From contig JAAOOA010000399.1 of assembly GCA_012861695.1 (NCBI GenBank), positions 17,994,287 to 18,058,286 on the forward strand: a DNA stretch of 64,000 nucleotides. Reading direction: 5' to 3'. Below the pieces are notes generated by a model that made no database searches, was not told where the DNA came from, and was given only the letters and a program-made list of their open reading frames with translations. A program made the position numbers and the translations under genes. Below are positions 49,259 to 62,664 of the stretch, piece by piece (within the stretch, counting starts at the first letter, position 1; each line of letters begins with the position of its first letter). This stretch comes from Trematomus loennbergii (Eukaryota; Chordata; Actinopteri; Perciformes; Nototheniidae).

Positions 49259-52200
49259 ATGAGTCCCGCTCTGGAAGCCCTCATGCAGGCGGACGGGACT
49301 CCTTACCCCGGGAAAGGGGTAATGCTTGAGCCCTTCGTGCACCAGGTAGGAGGCCACTCCTGTGTGCTGCGATTTGGGGAACAAACAATATGCAAGCCCC
49401 TCATCCCCCGGGAGCACCAGTTCTACAAGAGCCTCCCTCCAGAGATGAGGAAATTCACCCCTCAGTATAAAGGTAAGACCCCCCATCCCAAATCTGCAGG
49501 AAGTGTCAACCTAAATGATGTTGTTTTGATGCAAAGCTGCTACCTTTTATATATGTTTGTCAATTCTTGTTCTAACAGTGTGCAATAAATCTTTACTGAA
49601 AAAAATATTGCATTGCAAATATGTATTTGTTCAGATCGTAAGGATTTGATTTAGCTTTGGGTAAAGTCTCATTTAAATTGATTGCTGCAAGGGTTAAAAG
49701 AACACGGCGTACACAACACACTGCAATATGTTTTTTTATACCTATAGATAGACCCGTTTCTATTTTCAATTGTAACCCAATGTGACTGGATCAATGACAC
49801 CACAGCATTTTTTCTAGGTGAGGCTTTTATCTCAAACTGGGGGGGTTCAAGTAGCATCCAGGCTGAGGGCCTGGAAAGCAACTAAAGCTCCCTAGTCCCT
49901 ACAAGTGTTTTGCGTCGGTTTTAAGATGGCTTCGGTTACAAGATGAGATGAATTCCTTCCACAGGGATCAAAAATAAATGGGGCAGATCACTTGAGTATA
50001 TTTCCACCAACATCATACAAACATGGTCACACTGTGTCTTGCTGTTCTACCAACAGACATTGCCAACTGTATCATTAGTACATGCTATACAGATAAGGGC
50101 CTGTATGACGGAGTTGGGACACACACTGGTTCCTGACTTCTTAATTCAGAATGGATCTCAGAAAAAAACCAGGGAAGATGAGGAGGGTAAATAGTAGAGG
50201 AAAAAAGCTATTCTGACTCCTGGGGCCTCTGACCCTATTACATTCACACAGTAATAATGGGAAGAGTTTTTGCTTTGGTTTTTAAAGAACATAGTCATTT
50301 CTGGTGTTTTTTTATTTTTATAGATATAATCATTAAAAGGCCATTTCAGGGACACCTGACATTGGCCTGTTATCATGAACAAAACACACTTTAATGAAAC
50401 ATTAAAATATTGTAAAATTGTCTGCATCTAGTGTTAATCACTGTGTGAAGGACTCTGCAATATACAGACATGAATGCCAGCTTTGAACTTTTGAACCTAA
50501 TGAAACAAGGGTCATTGGTAATGATTTGCTACTCTTTCAAAACCAGGGCTTACGTCCACTGTATAGTATCAGACTATTCAAATCTTAATAGAGGCACCTA
50601 TTACACTAATTTATGAGGCCTTTTACTGAAATGACTCATATGTTCCCACACTCACTGAGGTGGTGTGATGACATTGCAGCTCTGGGTGGACGGTGTGAGG
50701 ACACGCTCCGGGCCTCCTGCAGGATGGTGATGTCAGTCAGTGCGCATGACATTAGCCTCTGGCTGCGGAAGAGATGCGGATGCTGGGTCCTCAGGCCCGC
50801 TGTTTAACATGCACACGCACTCAGATGCATTTTTTTTGTTTGGTCAGGTTGTTCTAAATCACAATTTATTTTCTGTTATCGAGGGGCTGTTATTAAATAT
50901 GAATACAACTTGTGTTGGGTGCTGCGGCCGTTTCTGCCACTATCTCTTCTATACCAGTTTCAGCCTCATCACTACTTCCTGTCTGTGGTTAATCTCTATT
51001 AGCCGCTGCAGCTGTGGTTTCTTTTCCAAGTGCGACACATCCCCACCCCACACAGAGACTCATAACACACAAGCCCTTTTAGGGGGGGACTACCAGTGGG
51101 ACTTTTCTTGGATCGTAATAAATAAGTATTGTCACTAATGTGTCTCTCTGATCATTAAGAAAAATAAATGTTTTTTTTAACTGTGTTTCTGAAACTGTGG
51201 TTGATATTCACCTCAAAAAATCTGGGGAAAAAATGCAATTGTTCTTGTTCTATTAAAGGCCTGCTTAATAAACTGTGTATACAGGCCAAATGTCACTGTG
51301 ACTGTCTGTAATGGGGTTAAGCACCACTCTGTTTCTTCTTTAGGTGTTTGATGTATGTTTTTGTATGTGGAAAGTGGGAACTGTACTTCATTTTCTCATG
51401 TCATTGCAGACTGCTTGTAACTCTGTTTTATGAGTTATTGTGTGTGTGTGTTTCATGAGGATGTTTAGCCATTTTTAAATAAATTTCCTGCTCAGTTTGA
51501 CACATTTCAGCCTCGTGTGGTATTTGTCTCCTTTCCTTAATCATGAGTCCTTCAAATACTGTTTGTGGTCTTAAATTTGTTTCTCTCAAATTATCTGTCC
51601 GCCTTTCACTTCACATTTATTTCACATCTACAGTTACTTCCATTTACCATTAGTGTGTGTGCATGTGGAAATGTGAACACGCAAATCACTGTTCGAGTGT
51701 GTCAACATCTTTGCAGAAATGTGTTTTTAAATGTGGATTCAAACATTTAATGATAAATGATTACCTAGTATTTGACCAATTATTACGAACTATTACCAAA
51801 ATATAACATCATTTATATTGATATAAAATAGGTCAGTACTCATAACCACTCTGCTGCTTCATCTCACCTTCTCTCAGGTGTAGTGTCAGTCAGTTTTGAA
51901 GAGGATGAGGAAGGGAACCTGTGCCTCATCGCCTACCCCCTCCACAGTGAGTCAGGGGATCTGGAAAACAAAGATCCCTCCACAGACAGTGAGCCTAAGA
52001 GCAAGATGCTGAAGTTGAGCAAAAAGAAGCAGTCCTCGTTGCTTTTGGAAAATGAAAACTACAGCAAAGACAGAACTCGACACAGCCGTAAAGAAGAAAA
52101 GATCATGAGGTGACGATGCTCCCCATACCACCTTAATATATATATTTTTTAAAACGACTAGACTATTCATGATAAAGTTCTGTAACACTAAACATGTTTC

Positions 52201-53415
52201 CTTTGTTTTCCACTTTGCAGTTATAACCGGGAGGAGGTGCAGCAGCAGCAGCAGCAGCAGAAGGCAGAGGTTCTGTTCTTCAGCCTGGAAAAAGGCAACG
52301 TGGTGCCACAGATCAAACACAACCCCTGGAGTCTTAAATGCCACCAGCAGCACTTACAGAGGATGAAGGACAATGCAAAACATCGCAACCAATACAGTAT
52401 CCTTTCATGAATGAACATCTGCTACTGGGTGTCTCCAATGTGCAGTAAAATAGACTGATGAGTCTTTGATGTTAATATAAGCTTATATATTCTGAGAGTT
52501 TATGGGACTATTGTTGTTATTTGATCCTTGACCCCCTTTAACAGAATTTATTCTATTGGAAAACCTGACGTGGCGCTACACAGTACCATGTGTCTTAGAT
52601 TTGAAGATGGGAACTCGCCAACATGGGGATGATGCATCAGAGGAGAAGAAAGCCAATCAGATTCGCAAGTGTCAGCAGAGCACATCCGCCTCTATTGGAG
52701 TGCGACTTTGTGGCATGCAGGTATGATACAGAAAAAACTCCTTTGCATTGAAGTTGTTTGTATTGGTTACATTTGGATCAGTAGTGCTCATGATTCTGTG
52801 TGTCTGCAGGTATACCAGTCCGACTCAGGCCAGCTGATGTTCATGAATAAGTACCACGGCCGTAAGTTGACCCTTGCAGGCTTCAAAGAGGCGCTCTACC
52901 AGTTCTTCCACAACGGGCGGCGCCTGCGGAGAGAGCTGCTGTCCCCGGTGCTGCGCAGACTCCGGGAAATGCAAGCTGCCCTCGAGGCCTGCGAGTCCTA
53001 CCGCTTCTACTCCAGCTCCCTGCTCATCATCTACGACGGAGACCCGCACAGGACTCCTCCTAGACCTAGACACCGTGGTGGGGAAGAAGGTGACGAGGAT
53101 GAACCCTCTGATGATGATGAAGAAGAGGAGGAGGTAGATGATGAGGAGGAAGGGGCTTTTGGCTTCCGTTGTTCCTCCTCAGCCGGGGGCAGTGCTAGTG
53201 TGGCGGGAGGGAGCAACAGCAGTCGCTCCTCCCACAGCACAGGAGAGTCCAGCAGCACCACGGCAGACGTGCGCATGATTGACTTTGCTCACACCACCTG
53301 CAGGCACTACGGAGAGGACAGTGTGGTGCATGAAGGCCAGGACAGTGGGTTCATTTTCGGCCTCCAGAACCTGATCACCATCATCTCCCAGCTGGAGGAT
53401 CACAGTACTGACTGA
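49259..53415 (+). CDS. ip6k2: Inositol hexakisphosphate kinase 2 (five coding exons)
   Basis: This kinase phosphorylates InsP6 with ATP at the 5 position to make the inositol pyrophosphate 5-InsP7, in nucleus and cytosol. Coding exons are 49,259-49,472; 51,878-52,109; 52,221-52,396; 52,545-52,720; and 52,810-53,415. All introns are GT-AG, in phases 1, 2, 1 and 0, and the joined frame is 1,404 bases, or 467 residues (human IP6K2 has 426). The N-terminus MSPALEALM and the [17 protein letters not shown] block match IP6K2 rather than IP6K1. The family signature PCVLDLKMG is at residues 222-230 (Asp226, Lys228), SSLLIIYDG at 335-343, and the metal-binding IDF at 423-425. The extra length comes mainly from a Glu/Asp-rich then Ser/Gly-rich insert at about 356-418, just before the IDF motif. 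Exon 3 has seven CAG codons (Gln156-162). The ATG at 49,259 is chosen because its product matches the family N-terminus. Teleost paralogue status is not determined. Confidence 0.95.
49473..51877 (+). other. ip6k2: ip6k2 intron 1
   Basis: The donor AAAG/GTAAGA and acceptor CTTCTCTCAG/GTGTAG frame this 2.4-kb intron, the only long one in the gene. I recognise no nested gene or complete repeat in it. Confidence 0.85.
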
Positions 53416-54515
53416 GGCTGGACTGAAGCCAACATGGTCTTAATTTCAAGCATGGGAAGAGCTCATAGAGCTGAAACCTTGCTACTCTAAGGTGCATTGC
53501 CCTTACGCCTACTTGAGGGTCTGACCCCCCTTCTGCTTGGGGGGAACCTCATCTCGGGGACAGGGTAGAGTCTATGCGGCCCTTCCTGCGCTCTCCCTCA
53601 CCTGCCAGAGGACAGGGCTGCCTGTGCCCTTACTTGCACTTTTCTCTTTCTGGGACTGGTCCTTTTCTTTCATGGTAGGAGAAATGTTGTATGAGGCGGT
53701 GGTCTCTAAACAAACACAGGGACTCCTGTAGCATTCTAGGACCCCCCCCCCCCTCTCCTCCTCTGGTACAGATGAGTTTCTTTACTGTTAAGTTCTCTCT
53801 GAGAGAGAAAGAGCGAGGCAGAGAGAATTGAAGCTTAAGTGTAGTTCTAGGAACCTGACGTGGTGCTTTACCTGTGATATGACATACGTTTTTTTGTAAG
53901 AAGTTTGGACTGCAGGTCCCCCGCAGCACAGCACATTATTAGGGGGGAAGTTGACTGTATAAGCTGACCTTGGCTGGCTAGGTCAGCAGCCGTGTAGCAA
54001 TTGACAACTTAAGCTTCTGAAAAGGACATTACGTGTTTATATTGGTGTCTCTTAAGACTTCTGCAACAAACAAGTGTCTACGGGCACTTGGATTTACACT
54101 TTTTGGTGGAAGAACAAGTTTATTTAGCTCTAGAAGAAGGGATTTGCCTTTTTTCAACATTTGCTTTCTTCCCTTTACTTTCTTTCCTATAATTTAAAGA
54201 ACCTTTGAAAAAGTAATATCTTTGTTTTGTCACTGTCTTTGTTTTTGTCTGATTTTCTCCTTCATTCCTGAAACTTTGACTAAACAAAGAGAATATATTG
54301 ATTTAAAAACACTAGCTACAAAGATTGAATAGAGGCTATTTATTTGAAAGGATTGTTTAAAAACTTAAAAAATGGAAAAAGGCTACATTCCATATTACCA
54401 CTCTATCTGTTATGATACCGACTTTGATTTATTTTGTTATTGCAGGAGCCGATGTGTCTCTTGTATCTGTGTGTTAACAGTGTCTTAAAAAATAAAGGCA
54501 TTCATTTGTGGTAAA
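53416..54515 (+). other. ip6k2: ip6k2 3' UTR with polyadenylation signal
   Basis: About 1.1 kb of non-coding sequence follows the stop codon. AATAAA at 54,491-54,496 is the best polyadenylation signal, followed by the GT-rich TGTCTGTGTTGTGTTTG downstream element. A C-run near 53,742-53,752 could be a sequencing-sensitive site. Confidence 0.6.
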
Positions 54516-56958
54516 AAATACTGTCTGTGTTGTGTTTGTTATAATAATATGCATTCACTGGACAAGAAGTGAAGTGGGGGATGGAAAATGAAATGTGAGC
54601 GGGATGCTGACACCAGATCTGGGATCCAGCTGGAGAGTTGTAACATAAGTATGCAAGCTGTGGAAACCATGAGTCAACCTTTGAGTTGAATACTGTATGG
54701 AAAATAGTGACATTTTACCATTAATCCATCATCATTAACCTTACACAGGGTTAGGGTTATCTGCTAATGGGCACCACCTTGTCACACACACTGGAGGAGG
54801 GAGAATCGCATAGCAAAACACACATGACATAAGAGCCCAGGGTCATCACACAGTCCAACTGCAAAGAACACTTTAGCAAACCAAAGTGATGCATCGCTCT
54901 CACAACACAATGCGTACACTTATTAAGGTGTCATTGGAGGCAAAAATATGTTCTAATGCTCACTTTGTATATCTAACGGGTAAGTCTATGAAGACATAAT
55001 GGATTTGGATCCACTAAAAAAACATTTTTGACCTATCCAGACCAATATAAACAGGTTGACATTTTAAGGCTATAAATCTTCCATAGATCCATGTATTACA
55101 ATGGTCACTTGGCTCACTATGCACTAAAAAGAGGAAAAAGGGTATTGCTGGCTTCAGGACGAGATACCAATCGATCTGCATTGATATGGAATCTGAAGCT
55201 TGAACTTCGAAATGAAGAGACAAAATCACTGTGGGCTTGTCTGGAAATGGTAATGCATTTGAGTTTGATGAACATGATCTTAGGTCTTGTGTCAGTGACA
55301 ATTCACAGCTGGGTGGAATATTTCCTAAGCAGACTGAATATAAAAAACATTTGGTTTAGAAGTGATGCAAGTAGCTGATGAAGGCTCATGAAAACTGATT
55401 TACAAATGTGATTAGTAGCCTGTTTGTGCCTGGTGCTGATTGCTTCCTTTGTACGTTACTGCTATAATTTAGATAAGATCCATCCACAGGAAAGCCTCTG
55501 CGAGGAAAACAGGCTTTCAGGATTTTTTCTTTGTTTGCTCAAACATGCACGAGACAGCATAAATACAAATACTGCATACCTTGCGTTGCATGCTTCATCA
55601 TAGCCACAGAGTTCATTATTAAGCTGTTTAGTTGAGGTTTTTGGCCGTGTTGCCACTGTACCGCGACATCGGAGACTGATCTGAAATAGGGCTCAGATTA
55701 TAAACTTCAAACATTAAAAACTAAGCAGGAAGCTTTGAAAGGTGTTAGCCAGCAGCTAATTATGTACCTCAACCGAACTCCATAGTGAAATTCAGTCAGC
55801 CTAATCAGATTAACAGCACCGGAAAACCCCGTTGGCAAGTCTACAGGAACACTGGTTGGGTGGTAAGTATGTTTAGAATGCTGAGTTGACGCACCTGCTT
55901 AAATGAAGGTTGGGGTAGCAAATGACATTTCTAAAGGCTAGGTGATGTTGTAGATACAAGAGCAGATTCATCTCTGGACAGTTGCATGACGTGTGAAAGG
56001 GGTGGCTGTGTAAATATAAAGGCCTTCTGTTTGTTTCCTTGTGTGCAAATCGACTTGTGTGTCTATAACAAACAGGAGACATGAGCCAACAGGAGAAACA
56101 CATCCACAGTTCACTCAAAGACTTCAGATGACCCACAAACCCATACTCTGTGTGCAGTTTCATATGTTTATCTTAAAAGATGCTTCATGCAAAAAATATT
56201 TTAACAAATGCATTACCAACCACCTTTTTGTCTGGTTTTGAGCTTGAATGGATATCAAATCCAATTATGGCTGCATTAGTTTCTTGTTTTGATCTGTGTG
56301 AAGCTTTATGTTATGTCATATCTGTCGGCCTGTGCAGGATGTTAGAGGGTTTGGTGCAGTGAACATCATCAAAGGAAAGTGAAGGATGAGAAGGGAGATT
56401 ATCATTTCCTCTTTTGAGATCTAAAAATAACCAAACCTCCCTCATCTGCTGCCTGCATCAAAACAAAATAAGCTGAATGTGTTTTTCTCAAGCTTATATA
56501 TATGGTTTAATTGATGAAGCCCATAAATGCTGATCAGCACATTTTTAGCCTTATTCTTTTGGATGAGTGGGCTCATTTGTCTGTGTTGTGTCTGTGTTGT
56601 ATGTATATGTGGTAGTGCTGGTGTGGGACATAGGCAGTTGCCTTGGTGACTGCACTGCCTTTTAACAGTGATACATTACCATGGCAACAGCACCGGTATT
56701 TTTAGCATATCTTAACCACAAAATGCAGGGAGGGTGGGGGGCTTGGATTATTGCTGAAAAAAAAAATATTTACATAACCTGAATGGATGGCTCTTAGAAC
56801 AACATGTTATCTGATGTCATGATGTAATGGGGGAAACTAAATGTATGTGTTTATTTATTTGTTTTCACTATATTAGGTAGCATGCTTGTTTTTGAAGTCT
56901 CGCAAGCAAACAACATTTAGCACAGCGTTGCACTCACAGGCTTAGTATGAGATTGATC
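54516..56958. other. Intergenic, no gene recognised
   Basis: Short open frames only. The 95-codon frames on both strands at about 55,014-55,378 overlap and have no recognisable content. Confidence 0.4.
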
Positions 56959-57352
56959 AAGTGGCTACTGCCTGAGATCGCATGCTGTGGTTTTATTAAA
57001 TGTGCCAACTGCTAGGACTGTCTTAGGGAAAATAGCATTTAGATGCACAGCTCCACTGTCCTGGAATAGTCTGCAATTAAAATGGAAACTGAGCAATCTG
57101 GTGCCACTAAATGTTTTTAAAGCTCGGTTGGATGCTACTGAATCGGAAGCTGTTGGTACCTGTGCATGTGGATAGTATGTAATTTGTAATCCCTGTAATG
57201 CTACTGTATGATGTCCTTTTGTTGTTCTGTTTATGTTTTTAATGTTTCATGTGGAACCTACTTGAGCAGGTCTCCCTTGAAAAAGAGGTCAATGATCTCA
57301 ATGGGATACAACCTGAATAAATAAAGGTTTGAAATGAAATGAAATGAAATGA
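56959..57352 (+). mobile_element. 3' end of a LINE with ORF2 C-terminal remnant
   Basis: A 62-codon frame (56,987-57,175) resembles the C-terminal tail of fish non-LTR retrotransposon ORF2 proteins, with the run FRCTAPLSWNSLQLKWKLSN and a closing CACG. It is followed by a 3' UTR with CTCCCTTGAAAAAGAGGTCA, ATCTCAATGGGATACAACCT and AATAAATAAAGG, ending in a GAAAT tandem tail at about 57,332-57,352. The element is heavily 5'-truncated and has no reverse transcriptase domain left. The clade is not assigned. Confidence 0.65.
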
Positions 57353-57907
57353 AACTGGTTTTGCAAGGAACTAAATAACTAGTAAAGCCTGATTGCCCTC
57401 AATAGCACACGTGAGTGTGAGTTATGACGTGAGGGAAGGTGTGATAAATCGTACTCCAATGACAACACACAAATGCAACGTGGAGGTACACATGCAGCAT
57501 TGTGTGGTAATTCTGCACGGAGGCCTGTAGTGAAACATGATGGTGTCTGAGCACATGGAATGACAGACGTCACAGATCAAAGTTTATGGGTTTCTTATCT
57601 ATGTTCTGGCAACCCAAGCTTCTCGGCCTGATAGCTTTAAAAGGCATACTGTTACAGCCATGATCTCATGCAATTCAGCAAAACAGATGTATGCATGTGA
57701 GCTCAAAATAACCAAAAGATGCAGAGACATAGAAGGACATTAAGTTATTGCTAATGTACTATACTCAAAGTTTGGAAATGTTTAACTTTCAAGGATTGTT
57801 GAAATATAGACCAGAAGAAAAAAAAATGTGTTACATACTGAAATAAATATTTGTGAAAGAGGTGATAAATTATTTAAACTAGAGAATGCAATTCCTGAAG
57901 AAATTGC
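57353..57907. other. Intergenic, no gene recognised
   Basis: No supported feature between the LINE tail and the next repeat. Confidence 0.4.
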
Positions 57908-59659
57908 TAGTGGGAATGCTTTATGCTGAAAAGCTGACGCTAAACTGCTATGCTGAAATGTAATGTGTAAGAAGAAAGTGAAGAATTTAGATTGAAATTA
58001 TACATGAACACTGGGGGCTTGAATGTGTGATGAGAGAAGAAAAGAAAGTAAAAAGGCTTGGAAAAGCAGCAGAATATTTGAACTGCAAACTTTTGAACTA
58101 ACTTGATGGCGAATGATCTATCGCCATGCCAACGGCATTTGATGACATCCCATAATACGCTTAGATGTGTTGATGGCTGCATCGTTACCAAACCTGTGAA
58201 GTTTTGGAGCATTTTCACTGAAGTTATGAGAAAACCGCCACCGTTTTATGGCGAGGGATGCGTTTCCATGGAAACGGCATATGGTGAGATGTCAGATTTG
58301 ACGTAGAGCTGTTGAGGCATGGAGAGGTGATATACAGGTGAAGATTGTGGGACGACGGACCGTGTCCATTGGAGCTACAGCGACATCGTGTTTTATGGCG
58401 AGGGATGCGTTTCCATGGCAACAGCCTATGGTGAGATCTCAGATTTGGCGTAAAGCTGTTGAGGCATGGACCGGTGATATACAAGCGAAGTTTGGGGGAC
58501 GATCGGACCGTGTCCATTGGAGTTACAGCGACATCGTGTTTTATGGCGAGGGATGCGTTTCCATGGAAACGGCATATGATGACACCCCATAATTGACGTA
58601 GAGCTGTGTTAACCATTATCTGAAGTCTGCTGCTCTGAGCATGTCAGTTGGAGTTATGACATCATCGTGTTCCATGACACAGGTGTTTATATTTGAGCTA
58701 ACGACGTGTCCAGAGATCAAAGGTTTCCATGGTGATCAGTGAGAGGAGAGCATTTTCATTGTTCTGAATGAGAGATAAACCTCTTACATGTGAACGTTTT
58801 GTTGAAGAACCGTAACAGATATCGGTGAAATTTCAAAGCGTGAAGCATGTCAAGGAACTTGAGCATCTGAAGTGTATTTTTGTGTACTTTCGGGTTAATA
58901 ATGTGGCCTTTTTGGCAGATTAACTAAAGGTGTGCGGCTGCTGTGGTGGGGAAAGATGAGGCTGAACTTACAATGGGGTTTAATGGAGACATGTTGAAAG
59001 TTTTTGTCACTTCATGCCCTCAAGAGGCATTTTGTTTAATTATTTTTGCTTAATTTTTTTTATTTTTCAAGCTACGAGATGTTTTCCTACGTTTCTCATG
59101 AAAAATGATGTCTCAGGAATGTAGGGTTTGGGAATTATGGCAGGTTTAAAAGAAAATATGAAGGCAAAATTAAATCTGTCCTCCACTCTAGCTGTGACAT
59201 CACGCACTCTAAAATCTGAAGAAGGCCTCTTTACCAAGGTCTGAACAATGTTTAATATCTCTAAAAGTACGAATCAGATTTAAAAGTTGTGTTACACGAA
59301 TAATGTCAGAAAGATGTGTAACATTTTAAAGTTGGAATGAGGTTTCTGAGTGAAAGTATGAAGGAGCAGTTAGCAGTTGAAGTTGCATGAAGATTGTTCA
59401 AGTCTGAAGAGTTTCTCCATTGACTTCCATGTTAAAAATGTGATGAATTATGGGATGTATCTCTGGAATTATGAAAGTTATGAATGAGAAAAGTAATAGC
59501 CATCGATTCCCGACCGAGCTGAACGTTTTGATGTTTGAACGGAGTTTCTGCGATGTGGAATGTGGGAGAAGAAGAGGTGCAAAATAACCCGGCGGAATAA
59601 TAAAGAATTTTGTGCGTAGCATAACAGATAGTTGGAATGCTGTATCAGCATTCCCACTA
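57908..59659 (+). mobile_element. TIR-bounded repeat, copy A, with internal 148-bp tandem array
   Basis: TAGTGGGAATGCT at the left edge and AGCATTCCCACTA at the right edge are exact inverted repeats bounding about 1.75 kb. The right terminus also contains a 9-bp-stem palindrome (GGAATGCTG / CAGCATTCC). Segment 58,620-59,430 is homologous, in inverted orientation, to 61,738-62,510 of copy B. There is no transposase. The family is not recognised. The terminal hairpin recalls Helitron 3' ends, but the matching left terminus argues for a TIR element. Confidence 0.6.
58240..58590 (+). repeat. 148-bp tandem repeat inside copy A
   Basis: GCGAGGGATGCGTTTCCATG begins at 58,251, 58,398 and 58,546, which gives periods of 147 and 148 bp. 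The unit includes CCGTGTCCATTGGAG and ACAGCGACATCGTGTTTTATG. A 130-codon minus-strand frame spans it only because the unit happens to lack stops in that frame. Confidence 0.85.
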
Positions 59660-61507
59660 AAAATATAGATATGAATGGTATAATAAAAAAGTATTATGCA
59701 TGCATATAACCTTGTGTCATCTTCGCCTTTTAGGGATAGCAAAGGAGGCTTGATACTTTACATAAAAACAATTGTGAGTCAGAGATAGCCTTGACTTTAA
59801 ATGGTACAAAATGTGTGTAACTACAACTTAATCTTTGGTTTGGAATGAGTTAGCCACACAATCTAACTATGTTCTTGATATCACCCCAGATCAAAAGTAG
59901 ACAGCCAGTCAACCTATAATTGTGCCTGAGACTCTGGATGTCACCCACAGTAATGTAAAGCCTTTCTGGGACAACATGAATGCAGCCATAAAATACATCA
60001 TCTAGGGTATGCCATTCAAAACGAGTTGCTGTTATCTAACAATGAAGAGGTAATTTAAAGAAGACACATGGCACAGTTTGTCCATGGCCAGCTAAAAACA
60101 TTTATATAATTAAAAATGTATTTACCTGCTGAGATTATAAATGTACATGAAATACGATGCCAGACAAGTAACAATTTAAAATGTGGTATTAATGGAAAAG
60201 AGAACAGGTAAGGACCATGCACAACATGTCACATGTACAAAGACTATAGTGTCCCAGCATATTATGCAACTCTCCTTGGACTCTGGTCAACAAAGCGATC
60301 AGATAACACACCAAGAGTAATATTAAATGATAGTTGATCAGATGGACCTGAGCACACTGTGCTCTGTGCTTTTGTCCACTGTTCATATCAAGCTAGTTGT
60401 ATAAGTCGGACCAAATGGTTGCTGGACTATATAACTCCTCAGTAGTGACAGACTGTTTTTTCCCAATCTCTCATCAGTTGCCATCAGAGGTTGTGTCAGG
60501 CCCTTCAACAGCTGCTATCAACATTTATTTGTATCTCCTAATCTGTGTGTTGTCTGATCAACAGCCTCACATAGACTATTTCACATTTTAATACAGATGG
60601 GTGACAAATGATGTAACAGGTGGATGCAAATCAAGCCAGAGAATTCCATCAATGTAGGGGCCGAGCATTCCTCAATCATTTTCTCTTTGCCAATGACCAT
60701 TTTATTACCTCATATGCATCATAGATATTTCGGAAATATGGAAGAAGCTAAATATCCAGTTGTATGTGGACAATACAATTGTAATTAGTAAATACAAGGA
60801 CAGAGAGGCTGTGAGATATCCAGAGGAAAAGAAGAGTGATGTGTGTGATTCTGACACCTCAACTTGAGTCTGGCATTAGCAGCTGTCAAACTCATAGGGA
60901 GGAACCTACATTTCTCCCTATGAGTTTCCACTTAATATGAGCGTGAGTAAGTGTGTGAGCATGTGAGCATGTGAGCCTTATCGCCGCAAGTCTAACCACC
61001 AAACAAGATGTGGAAAGATATTTGTTCCCACATCACAGGGCACGCACTCTCATTCTCCCTGCAGCAAACCAAGTGAAGTGCTTAAATAACCCAGACAGGA
61101 CAAGACAGGCAGAGGAACCATGGGTGTACGCTTAGTGGTCTGAAATAATCTGGATTAAGTCTGATGACTACAGTCGAGTTAAGGGCGGTTAACTCCTGCA
61201 GGGTCATGTTGTGGCTCGTCACCCGCACCACATTCTCCTGTCAATGGGATGGTTTAGTTTTTTTGGCTTTAAACATGACTGCATTAATCCTGCTCACACA
61301 CTTTTTCCACTCCATACATGTTGTGACACCAGACTCTTTCCATGAAGTAATTGCAGTGCTCATAGATGTATTATAATGAGGGAGTGTGACTGTATACAGG
61401 GTGTAGGCAGGATGTTTAAAAAGTCCTCTATACTGTAGCTGGATACCTTCTAATTATTGTAATTAAGATTATAGCTGGGAACATTGACAATGGCTTCATG
61501 TCATGTT
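59660..61507. other. Spacer between the two inverted repeat copies, no gene recognised
   Basis: No supported gene or repeat recognised in this 1.85 kb. Confidence 0.4.
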
Positions 61508-62505
61508 GCCTAGTTAGTGCGAATGCTGTGCCACAGCATTCCACTATAGCACTTCAATTTCTTTATTCTTCCCCTTATTATTTCAACCATACTTTGGCTC
61601 TCCATAACTTCAGCTTACTTTCAGCTACAGAAACCATTCAAATATCAAACTATTCAGCCTGTTCAGGAATCGATGGGAAACCTTCAACTTTTTAAAAATA
61701 TTTTATACTTTTTGAAATATTCAGCTTTTTAAACTCTTTTTTAACATGGAAGTCAATGGGAGATGCCTTCAAATCCTCTTTTCCTACACCTTGCGCCAAA
61801 TGCTACTCCTTCTACATACTTTCAGCTAGACACTTCATTCCAACTTTCAAATGATCACAAGACCTTCAGCTATTCCAACTTGATTTTTATTTTTGATATC
61901 TTTTACACTTTTTGAGATAATTAACTTTGTTTGGAGCTTGGTAAAGAGGCTTTCTTCAGATTTTAACATTAGTGTGGATGGAGCAGCTCGTTAAGTCTAG
62001 AGTGCTTTGATCTCAAAACAGAGTGGAAGAGTGCTTGAAATTCTCCCAAAAAAATGTTTTAAACCTGCCATAATTCCCAAACCCTACACTCCTCAGACAT
62101 AATTTTTCATGAGAAACGTAGGAAAACATCTCGTAGCTTGAAAAATGACAAATAATTAAGCATAATAATTAAACAAAATGCCTCTTGAGGGCATGAAGTG
62201 ACAAAAACGTTCAACATGTCTCCATTAAAGCCCATTGTAATTTCAGGCAGATATTTCCTCACAGCAGCAGCCGCACACCTTTCTTAAACTGCCAAAAAGC
62301 CACATTATTAACCCGAAAGTAAACAAAATTATTTCACAGATATCTGTTATCGTTCTTCCACAAAACGTTCACATGTAAGAGGTTCATCTCTCATACAGAA
62401 CAATGAAACCTTTGAAGTCTAGGCACCTCGTTAGCTCAACTATAAACACCTGTGTTATGGAACGCGATGATGTCATCACTCCAACTGACAGCAGTCTGTT
62501 CATCT

Positions 62506-62593
62506 CTCTCTCTCTCTCACACACACACACAGACAGACAGACAGACAGACTCTCTCTCTCTCTCTCTCTCTCTCAGACAGACAGACAGACACA

Positions 62594-62643
<50 letters not shown>

Positions 62644-62654
62644 CCCTCTCTCTC
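62506..62654 (+). repeat. Compound (CT)n(CA)n(CAGA)n microsatellite
   Basis: Blocks of CT, CA and CAGA units alternate twice over about 150 bp, immediately before the minisatellite. Confidence 0.93.
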
Positions 62655-62664
62655 ACAGACACAT

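Noticed and set aside
58224..58616. 130-codon minus-strand frame with three similar segments
   Set aside because: It follows the 148-bp tandem repeat. The similarity among segments comes from DNA repetition, not from a protein family I recognise.
59635..59660. Helitron 3' end (hairpin followed by CTAA)
   Set aside because: The palindrome sits too close to the end and a matching inverted terminus exists at 57,908, which fits a TIR element better.
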